Shown: positions 42,792 through 49,776 of the stretch, piece by piece
Layout of the letters: each line of letters starts with the position of its first letter
How positions within the stretch are numbered: the first letter of the stretch is position 1
Source: Bifidobacterium jacchi
Lineage (GTDB): Bacteria; Actinomycetota; Actinomycetes; Actinomycetales; Bifidobacteriaceae
Direction: 5' to 3'
Length of the DNA: 63,273 bases
NCBI RefSeq assembly: GCF_009078285.1
Contig: NZ_RQSP01000010.1
Location: 18,584-81,856 of the forward strand
Position numbers and translations under genes: made by a program
The notes under the pieces: generated by a model
What the model was told of the DNA's origin: nothing
Database searches by the model: none
The model's input: the letters and a program-made list of their open reading frames with translations, nothing else

Positions 42792-44812
42792 GCGTACAAC
42801 GAGTGATGGGCACCGAGACCGAATACGCGGTGTCGCGGGCGGACGGCGTTCACGCCAATCCGGTGCAGCTGTCGTTCGACGTGGTCGGCGCGGCAGCGTC
42901 GATTGCGGCGCAGCAGGCGGCGGCTGCGTTCGACGTGGCGGCTGCATCGGCGGCGGATTCGGCATCGGTGGCCGATTCAGCCGATTCGGCCGATTCGGCT
43001 GCGGCGACCGATGCAGGCGCCGCGTCTGCCGCCGCCACTGCATCTGCTGCCTCCGTATCCGCCGCCGCAGCGGATGCCGCGCAGCAGCGCGCACGCATCC
43101 GCTGGGACTACCGTCAGGAGGACCCGGTCAACGACGCGCGCGGCGGCAGACTGCTGCGTGCCGCCGCGCGGCCCGACATGCTCACCGACGCGCCGCAGCT
43201 CAACATCGTCAACGTGATCGCGGCCAACGGCGGCCGCATCTACGTCGACCACGCGCATCCCGAATACTCCGCGCCCGAGACGACCGATCCGTTCGAGGCG
43301 ACGCGCTACGACCACGCCGGCGACGAGATCATGCGCGAAGCCGCCCGCCGGGCATCCGCCGCAACCGGAACGCCGATCGTATTGCATCGCAACAATGTGG
43401 ACGGCAAGGGGTCCAGCTGGGGCACCCACGAAAACTACATGATGAGCCGCGCGGTGCCGTTCGACACGGTCACGCGGCTGATGACCGCGCATTTCGTCAG
43501 TCGGCAGATCTACACCGGATCCGGCCGCGTCGGTCTCGGCGAGCACAGCGAAACCACAGGATTCCAGCTCAGCCAGCGCGCCGACTACATCCATATGAAA
43601 GTCGGTCTGCAGACCACGTTCGACCGGCCGATCATCAACACGCGCGACGAATCGCATAGCCCGTCCGATCAGCGGCGGCTGCACGTGATCGTCGGCGACG
43701 CGAATCGCATGGACGTGCCGCAGGTGCTCAAGCTCGGCGTCACCAGCATGCTGCTGTGGCTCGCCGAGCATGCCCGCGAAGCCGGATTCGATCTCGACGC
43801 GCTGCTCGACGGCCTGGCGCTCGCCGATCCGGTCGCCGCGATGCACGAGGTCTCCCATGATCTGACGCTCTCTCGGCCGCTTGCGCTGGAGCAGGGCGGC
43901 GAGGCGAGCGCATGGCAGATGCAGGTGCGGCTGCGCATGGCGGTCTATGAGGCTGCCGCCGGGGTGTATGGCACCGATACGCACGGCGAGCCGAACTGGC
44001 CGGACCGGCCGACGCGCGCGATCATGGCGATGTGGGGGCAGGCGCTTGCCGACACGGCGGCGATTCGCCATGCCGACGATGATGCGCGCCTTGACATGGC
44101 CGATGAGGCGCGCCGCGTCGAATGGTTCGCGAAATGGCGGCTGCTGGAGCGGATGCGTCGGCGGATCGTCGCGGCTGGTGCTGGGGTGGCTGCCGGTGAG
44201 TCAGCCGTGGCGAAGAACGATTCGGCGCAGACCGATGCGGCGCAGACCGATGCGGGATGGGATGATCCACGCATCGCCGCGCTTGATCTGAGCTGGGCGG
44301 CGCTCGAACCGTCCGCCAGCGTGTTCGCGCGGCTGCGGGCGCATACCGAACGCGTGGCGAGCGACGACGAGGTGGCCGCCGCTTGCGGTCACGCGCCGCA
44401 GGACACGCGGGCATGGCTGCGCGCTGCGATCGTCAATCGGTTCCCCGAACAGGTGGTCGCCGCATCCTGGTCGCATCTGACCGTGCGCGAGGTGGACGAA
44501 TCCGGTGCGCTTGCTGCCGATGCGGTGCTGCCGGTCGGCATCTATGGCAATGCGAGCGCGGCCGAATCCGGGCTGGGCGGCTCGCTCGGCTCTCGCGGCT
44601 CGTCTCGCGCGGCCGGTTCCGCTGGTGCTGGTGCTGGTGCTGGTGCTGGTGCCGGTGTGGCTGGTGCGGGTGCCTCTGGTGCGGCTGCCGGAACGCTGCA
44701 TGGGTTGGATATGTCCGATCCGCTGGCGTTCGGTCGCGATGCAGTCGAATCGCTGCTCGCCGAAGCGGGCGATGCCGTGACGCTGATCGACCGATTGTCG
44801 CATCGCATATGA
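42788..44812 (+). CDS. dop: Depupylase/deamidase of Pup (Dop)
   Basis: A 674-residue member of the glutamine-synthetase-like Pup ligase/Dop family. It starts MSVQRVMGTETEYAVS and has YVDHAHPEYSAPETTDP, NNVDGKGSSWGTHENYMM and INTRDESHSPSDQRRLHVI. Dop proteins are usually about 500 residues; the excess here is low-complexity: an Ala/Ser/Asp stretch at about 25-95 and a Gly/Ala/Ser stretch near 595-640. It removes Pup from targets; deamidation should not be needed because this Pup ends in Glu. ATGA overlap with ARC. Confidence 0.92.
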   Translation: MSVQRVMGTETEYAVSRADGVHANPVQLSFDVVGAAASIAAQQAAAAFDVAAASAADSASVADSADSADSAAATDAGAASAAATASAASVSAAAADAAQQRARIRWDYRQEDPVNDARGGRLLRAAARPDMLTDAPQLNIVNVIAANGGRIYVDHAHPEYSAPETTDPFEATRYDHAGDEIMREAARRASAATGTPIVLHRNNVDGKGSSWGTHENYMMSRAVPFDTVTRLMTAHFVSRQIYTGSGRVGLGEHSETTGFQLSQRADYIHMKVGLQTTFDRPIINTRDESHSPSDQRRLHVIVGDANRMDVPQVLKLGVTSMLLWLAEHAREAGFDLDALLDGLALADPVAAMHEVSHDLTLSRPLALEQGGEASAWQMQVRLRMAVYEAAAGVYGTDTHGEPNWPDRPTRAIMAMWGQALADTAAIRHADDDARLDMADEARRVEWFAKWRLLERMRRRIVAAGAGVAAGESAVAKNDSAQTDAAQTDAGWDDPRIAALDLSWAALEPSASVFARLRAHTERVASDDEVAAACGHAPQDTRAWLRAAIVNRFPEQVVAASWSHLTVREVDESGALAADAVLPVGIYGNASAAESGLGGSLGSRGSSRAAGSAGAGAGAGAGAGVAGAGASGAAAGTLHGLDMSDPLAFGRDAVESLLAEAGDAVTLIDRLSHRI

Positions 44813-45230
44813 TCGCTGGTCGTCGCCGTCGGGTGTTGCCGTCGGGTGTTGCCGCTGAGTGTTGCCGCTGGGCATTGTCAGGCAACTTCGCCGCTATTGG
44901 TCACATGGCGCGGTCCAGCCGCGCGCTGTGCCTGATTCCTGTGTGCCCGCTCCCTGCGGTTGGAATGCCGAAAAGGCTGGAATATCAATGATTTTAGGAG
45001 ACGTTCGCTTGGCGCGGGGTGCACCGCGTGACCGGACCGCGCCAAGCAACCGAGTGCGGCGCGCAGGAGAAATGCGCAACCGCTATGATGGATGCAGGAA
45101 TGCGATCGCCGGGCGAGTGATTCACGAATGAGTCAGAGCGCGACCGGGCGATCCGGCGGAGCGAAACCGCGCAACGATGATGACGGACGACGAGTGATGC
45201 CGGCGCGACCGGCGTGGAAACGGAAACGAC
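44813..45230. other. Intergenic: tandem repeat and hairpin between dop and the phosphatase-like gene
   Basis: No gene was seen. GTTGCCGTCGGGT / GTTGCCGCTGGGC-type repeats (14-15 bp period) span 44823-44880. GCTTGGCGCGG (45007-45017) and CCGCGCCAAGC (45037-45047) form an 11-bp stem. The promoter of the next gene probably lies between 45050 and 45200. Confidence 0.55.
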
Positions 45231-46061
45231 ATGGAACTGCGAGCATTGGCAATGGAAGTGGCCCGCGTGGCCCAGGACGCCGGTCGGCATGCGCTGACCG
45301 ACCAGCTCAACCCGCATGATCTGAGCAGCCCGAAGCGGCAGGACGAGGAGACTCGCTTCACGTCCGGCGTGGATGATCGTCTCGTGCGGTTCATCCGCAA
45401 TCGACTCACCTATCTTGACCCGTTCGACGGGTTCTGGCATCAGCGCCCCGACGTATGCCATCCGGGCCAGCGCTTCTGGTGCGTCGGCAATCTTGACGGC
45501 GCGATCAACTATGTGCGCAACATGGCGGAATGGGCGGTCACGGTGTCGCTGTTCGAGTTCAACGAGCAGAATTCCGCGCAGCCGATTCTCGGCGTGGTGC
45601 ATGCCCCTGCGCTGGGAGTCACCTATATGGCGGCCCGCGGTCAGGGGGCGGTGCGAGAGCAGCGCACGACGATCGGCGTCAAACGCGCCAAGATCATGCC
45701 GTCGATCACCCCTTCGCTCGATGGCTCCGTCGTCAGCTTCGGCGTGTCGTATCTGCCCGAGGAGGCCGGTCGCGCCTTGCGCGTGGTCGCCTCGCTCGCG
45801 GGCCGTCCCGCAGACATCAAGCGCGTCGGCCCGGCGGCGCTCGACCTGTGCCGCGTGGCGGACGGCACCTACGATGCCTATTTCGAGCCGCATCTGCACA
45901 AGTGGGACGTGCCGGCCATCTCCGCCGGCACCGTCGTCGTATGGGAGGCGCAGGGGCATCTCAGTCAGTGGGACGGATCTCAGATCCACTGGCGTCGGGA
46001 AAACAACATCGTCGCCACGAATGGACTGATCGACACCGATCTGCAGCAGTATCTCGTATGA
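45231..46061 (+). CDS. Inositol-monophosphatase-like protein with altered metal motif
   Basis: A 276-residue protein with the IMPase fold signature: FWCVGNLDGAINY near 82-94 aligns with WxxDPxDGTxNF, and HKWDVPAISAG near 225 aligns with WDxxAG. The first metal-binding Asp of the DPxDGT motif is Gly here (WCVGNLDG) and the Thr is Ala; the upstream Glu-Glu motif is not evident. The second Asp and the WD motif remain. Catalysis is therefore doubtful or different. It lies between dop and pup, an unusual place. The substrate is unknown. Confidence 0.75.
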   Translation: MELRALAMEVARVAQDAGRHALTDQLNPHDLSSPKRQDEETRFTSGVDDRLVRFIRNRLTYLDPFDGFWHQRPDVCHPGQRFWCVGNLDGAINYVRNMAEWAVTVSLFEFNEQNSAQPILGVVHAPALGVTYMAARGQGAVREQRTTIGVKRAKIMPSITPSLDGSVVSFGVSYLPEEAGRALRVVASLAGRPADIKRVGPAALDLCRVADGTYDAYFEPHLHKWDVPAISAGTVVVWEAQGHLSQWDGSQIHWRRENNIVATNGLIDTDLQQYLV

Positions 46062-46228
46062 TCGGCAACGACGGCGGCCGCTGCGGCGATGCCGAGTGCA
46101 TCGCCGCGCTGTACATTGCAGCAGCGGCCATTGTCGCAGTGCGCGCCGCAGTGCACATTGGTACAGTGCGCATTGGTACAAGGAAATACGGGATATCAAT
46201 AATCGACATCAACAAGAGCATGCCGATC

Positions 46229-46280
46229 ATCGATAGCAATAATCGATAGCGATAATCGGTAGCAATAATCGATAAAGCAA
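46229..46280. repeat. 13-bp tandem repeat ahead of pup
   Basis: Four tandem 13-bp units (ATCGATAGCAATA, ATCGATAGCGATA, ATCGGTAGCAATA, ATCGATAAAGCAA) end 25 bp before the pup ATG. They probably lie in its promoter or leader. AGGAG at 46296-46300 is the pup ribosome site. Confidence 0.8.
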
Positions 46281-46305
46281 GCGAAACAGGGGAATAGGAG
46301 ACGCC

Positions 46306-46515
46306 ATGCCTCAGGAATCACAAGTCAGCGTCAACGCCGCGCAAAGCGTGCAGAGCGCGCAGATCGAGCAGGACGACCAGACCATGCCGCGCAACACGAC
46401 CAGCCGGAACGCCCACGACGATGTGCTTGACGATGTGCTTGACGACATCTCCTCGGTGCTGGAGACCAATGCCGAGGACTACGTGTCGAGTTTCGTGCAG
46501 AAGGGCGGCGAGTGA
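46306..46515 (+). CDS. pup: Prokaryotic ubiquitin-like protein Pup
   Basis: A 69-residue, acidic, largely disordered protein ending FVQKGGE, the Pup signature. The C-terminal Glu is used directly by PafA to link to substrate lysines, with no deamidation. The central [19 protein letters not shown] is the ATPase-binding helix. The N-terminus is Gln/Ser-rich and longer than in mycobacteria. AGGAG lies 5 bases ahead of ATG 46306. The stop overlaps the pafA start as TGATG. Confidence 0.95.
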   Translation: MPQESQVSVNAAQSVQSAQIEQDDQTMPRNTTSRNAHDDVLDDVLDDISSVLETNAEDYVSSFVQKGGE

Positions 46516-48140
46516 TGCCCCAGCTGCGCGACAGCAGCAATCACGGCACCGGCGCCCCGATTGCGCGGTCGGAGCAATACGACGGTTTCGCGCGCATCTT
46601 CGGCATTGAAACCGAGTACGGGGTGTCGATCACCGGTGCCGCGCGCGCGGATGCGCCGGCATCTGTGGATGCATCGGCAGTGGTGGGCGCACCGGCCGTT
46701 GTTGATGCCGGGCAGGTCGCGATGATGATGTTCCAGCCCATCGTGTCGCGCTCCCGATCCACGAACACCTACCTGACCAACGGCGCGCGCCTCTACCTTG
46801 ACGTGGGCTCCCACCCCGAATACGCCACCGCCGAGGCTCGCGATCCGCTGACCGCGCTGCATCAGGACCTCGCCGGCGAGCGCATCATGGCGAAGCTCGC
46901 CCAAGGTGCCGAAGCGCGTCTGCGCGAACGATTCGGCGGTCGCACCCGCGTGCACGTCTTCAAAAACAACGTCGATTCCGCCGGGCACTCCTTCGGATGT
47001 CACGAAAACTATCTGGTGCGCAGATTCGTTCCGCTGGAGCAGGTGGAGCACGAGCTGCTGCCGTTCCTCATCACGCGGCAGCTGTACACCGGAGCCGGGC
47101 GAGTCACCGACCAGGGCTTTGAGCTGACGCAACGGGCCGATTACCTCGATGAGGCGATCTCGTCGGCCACGACGCGCTCCCGCCCGATGGTCAACACCCG
47201 CGACGAGCCGCATGCGGACCCTGACGAATTCCGGCGGCTTCACGTCATCATCGGCGACTCGAACCGTTCGCAGTGGGCCACATGGATGAAGCTCGCCGTC
47301 ACGCATCTGGTGCTGTGCGTCATCGAGGATGCGGTGCGGCGCGGCGAGCCATCCGGCTTTGAACGGCTCGCATTCGCCGATCCGGGTGCCGCGAACCGCG
47401 CGGTCAGCAGGGACGTGACCTGTTCGCGCGCGCGTCTGGCGCTCGCCGATGGCAGCGAGATCACGGCGTTGGGCATGCAGCGGCGATATCTGGATTCTGT
47501 GGAGCATTTCGTCGCTTCGCCGCGAGGCGAGGCGGTACGCGCGTCGCTGCCGGCCGGCATGGTCGATGAGACGCTGCGTCAGTGGCGCGGTGTGCTCGCT
47601 GATCTGGGTGAGTTGGTCGGTGCGGCTGGCTCGGATGATCTGGCTGAGACGGCTGGTTCGGATGTTCAGGTCGGTGCGGCTGGTGCGGCGGCTATCGCGG
47701 CGCTGAGCGAGCATGATGCCGTCAGACGCGCATGCGCCACGCTGGCGGATCGGGTCGACTGGGCGGCGAAGCTGCGCCTGTTCGCGGCTCTGCACGCGCG
47801 TGGGGTGGCGTTGTCGCGACAGCGTCTTGAACAGTTGGATATGGACTATCACGATGTGGCGGCCGGCAGGGTCTATGCCTCGCTGCTTGACAGGGGAGCG
47901 ATGCGGCGTCTTGCCGAGGACGGCGATATCGATGCGGCGTCGCGCACGGCGCCTGCGGACACGAGGGCCGCGTTGCGTGGCGCGTTCGTGTCGCGCGCAT
48001 TGGATCGTGGAGTCCGATTCTCGTGTGATTGGACCACGTTGAGCGTATCGGAGCCGGTGCACGCCTCCGCCGTGCTGATCGACCCGTTCCGTTCCACGCC
48101 CACCGATGATGTCGCTCGGCTGATGGCGGCGCTGGGGTGA
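46515..48140 (+). CDS. pafA: Pup-protein ligase
   Basis: A 541-residue ligase that attaches Pup to lysines using ATP. It begins MPQLRDSS and has FGIETEYGVSITG, the GSHPEYATAEARDPL block, FKNNVDSAGHSFGCHENYL and VNTRDEPHADPDEFRRLHVI. A low-complexity insert (ADAPASVDASAVVGAPAVVD) sits between the first two. A second Ala/Asp-rich insert is near 370-400. ATG 46515 overlaps the pup stop, so the pair is translationally coupled. Confidence 0.94.
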   Translation: MPQLRDSSNHGTGAPIARSEQYDGFARIFGIETEYGVSITGAARADAPASVDASAVVGAPAVVDAGQVAMMMFQPIVSRSRSTNTYLTNGARLYLDVGSHPEYATAEARDPLTALHQDLAGERIMAKLAQGAEARLRERFGGRTRVHVFKNNVDSAGHSFGCHENYLVRRFVPLEQVEHELLPFLITRQLYTGAGRVTDQGFELTQRADYLDEAISSATTRSRPMVNTRDEPHADPDEFRRLHVIIGDSNRSQWATWMKLAVTHLVLCVIEDAVRRGEPSGFERLAFADPGAANRAVSRDVTCSRARLALADGSEITALGMQRRYLDSVEHFVASPRGEAVRASLPAGMVDETLRQWRGVLADLGELVGAAGSDDLAETAGSDVQVGAAGAAAIAALSEHDAVRRACATLADRVDWAAKLRLFAALHARGVALSRQRLEQLDMDYHDVAAGRVYASLLDRGAMRRLAEDGDIDAASRTAPADTRAALRGAFVSRALDRGVRFSCDWTTLSVSEPVHASAVLIDPFRSTPTDDVARLMAALG

Positions 48141-48191
48141 TGATGTCGCTGACTCGTTTGGCTGATCACCTTGTTTGGGGGATGACTTTGC

Positions 48192-48315
48192 CTAGCGGTC
48201 TGTCTCGTGATTGATTGAGGGGTGCTGGCCCCCTCTGATGAGGGGGCTGTCAGCGAAGCTGACTGGGGGAGAGACAGAAGCTGCACCCCTCAATTATTTG
48301 AGTAACAGACCACTA
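48192..48315. mobile_element. MITE-like element, family B, copy 2
   Basis: About 124 bp flanked by CTAG at both ends. The inside repeats the family-B core (GGGGCTGTCAGCGAAGCTGA and GGGAGAGACAGAAGCTG), while the terminal repeats are more diverged than in copy 1. Its right CTAG is also the left CTAG of the family-A element that follows. Confidence 0.75.
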
Positions 48316-48535
48316 GTATCCTGCGTCAGAAGTTCGTTGATCATATTGTTGGCTCCCCTTGTCAGGACAGCACCGTGAAGCAAACAGCGGAGCTGTTTGT
48401 AGGCAACGTTGCTCGACGACAGTCGAGCCAACAGACCGCGCGCGCAGCGCGACTATGATTGCGGATCGAGCTGGCCCGTGAAGCGGGACTGAGGGGTAGT
48501 GAATTCGTCAATGAATTTCTGACGCGGCACACTAG
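48312..48535. mobile_element. MITE-like element, family A, copy 2 (long form)
   Basis: The same termini as the 125-bp copy at 23823, but 224 bp long: about 105 extra bases lie between CTTGTCAG and GAGCTGGCCCG. These include AAACAGCGGAGCTGTTT and GCTCGACGACAGTCGAGC palindromes. The short form may be a deletion of this one. Flanked by CTAG; adjacent to family B. No ORF. Confidence 0.75.
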
Positions 48536-48677
48536 CGCTCTGTATCAGTTGTTCGTGGATCATTCACCCGGCTTCCAACATCAGTAAAGTCGCCTGAGGG
48601 GCGGCTAATGTGTATATGAAATTCTGATGCAGAAGACCAGCGGATTAGCATGCGGATTGTCTGTGGATTGCCTGTGG

Positions 48678-48880
48678 ATTGTCACGAGGCGCGAAAAACG
48701 ATGATTTCATCGCCGTGTGACAGATCGTGACAATCCGCGACTATCCGTCATTATGCCGTATGGTCACAAAACGGCGGAATTTCAATGCTTCTGAATAAGG
48801 CTGGCTGAGGCCGATTGTCACGAGGCGCGAAAAACGGGCAAAACGTCGTCGCGTGACAAATCAGTCTGTCACGCGACGAC
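48678..48880. repeat. TGTCACG-type palindromes and a 23-bp direct repeat
   Basis: A 23-bp sequence (48678-48700, containing GTCACGAGGCGCGAAAAACG) recurs at 48814-48836. A perfect 14-bp stem follows: GTCGTCGCGTGACA (48845-48858) and TGTCACGCGACGAC (48867-48880). The form (CACGCGA arms, A/T-rich loop) is like the 167-bp repeat at 11250. The rest of 48141-49121 shows no gene. Confidence 0.75.
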
Positions 48881-49038
48881 AAAATCGTCGAATATCGCAC
48901 CGCGTGACAGTCGCGCGACGCTGTCAGGTCTCAAACGGTAATCGATCGGACCCCTTCTGTGACGGGTCTTTGTGACATGGCCTCCGTGGCAAGGAGTGCA
49001 CGGGGTGCACTATACAACCGCGATGGGGTACAAACGCA

Positions 49039-49084
49039 GTGTGGGGAGGACAATGACCGTCGATGGTCATCGTCCTCCCCACAC
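49039..49084. terminator. Long hairpin downstream of the HU gene
   Basis: GTGTGGGGAGGACAATGACC and its near-complement (49065-49084) pair over 20 bp with one mismatch around a six-base loop. It lies about 40 bp past the hup stop and probably ends hup transcription. Confidence 0.75.
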
Positions 49085-49121
49085 AGTCGCCAATTAATCG
49101 GCTACGATTTGGCTCCGAACG

Positions 49122-49403
49122 TCACTCGGTGACGGCCTTCTTCAGCAGGGAGCCGGCGGAGATACGCACGCCGTAGGTTGCCGGGATCTCGATGGTCTCA
49201 CCGGTACGAGGGTTGCGGCCGGTACGGGCGGCACGCTTGACGCGCTCGGCGGAGAACAGGCCGGTCAGCTTCAGGCCCTCGCCGGAGCGCATGGCATCGA
49301 CGAAAACATCCTGGAAGGCGTTGACGGCGGCCTCGGCCTGAGCCTTGGTCAGGTTGGAGCGCTGTGCGATCTTCGAGACGAGGTCGGACTTGTTGACAGT
49401 CAT
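49122..49403 (-). CDS. hup: HU-family DNA-binding protein
   Basis: A 93-residue histone-like protein with NKSDLVSKIAQRSNLTKAQA and the beta-arm block RTGRNPRTGETIEIPA. It bends and compacts DNA. It lacks the long Lys/Ala tail of mycobacterial HupB. AAGAAGGAA precedes ATG 49403. A TATTAT (rc 49468-49473) may be the -10. Confidence 0.95.
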   Translation of the reverse strand: MTVNKSDLVSKIAQRSNLTKAQAEAAVNAFQDVFVDAMRSGEGLKLTGLFSAERVKRAARTGRNPRTGETIEIPATYGVRISAGSLLKKAVTE

Positions 49404-49687
49404 AAAGCATTCCTTCTTATGTCGGGGGAAGGCTCTTGAAAACGAACCTTCCGTATGTTCATACTGAATAATAGCGCACGATGGTGCCAATTTGGCGCAT
49501 ATTCCAAGGGTTGCGGCGGTTTTTTCGATGAAAAGTCCCCCATAGGTGCCGCATACGCCCCCGCACCGTCCCGGCATCCGCTCTGCATCGGCCCCTGACA
49601 TATGCTGCCACGAGCATCAGAGATCGATGCGCTCCGCTGCCAGACATCTGATGGAGGGAAAAACTCCGGTTCGGCAAACGCCCGAGC

Positions 49688-49776
49688 TGGTTCGGCTGGT
49701 TCAGTTGGTTTGCTTGGTTTGCTTGGTTCGGCTGGTTCGGCTGGTTCAGTTGATTCGGCTGATTCAGCCGGCTTGC
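49688..49776. repeat. GGTTCGGCTG-type tandem repeats past the flippase stop
   Basis: About 90 bp of degenerate repeats made from GGTTCGGCT, GGTTTGCTT and GATTCGGCT. It begins immediately after the stop of the lysylphosphatidylglycerol-synthase-like gene (on its strand). Non-coding. The rest of 49404-49687 shows the hup promoter region and nothing else. Confidence 0.7.
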
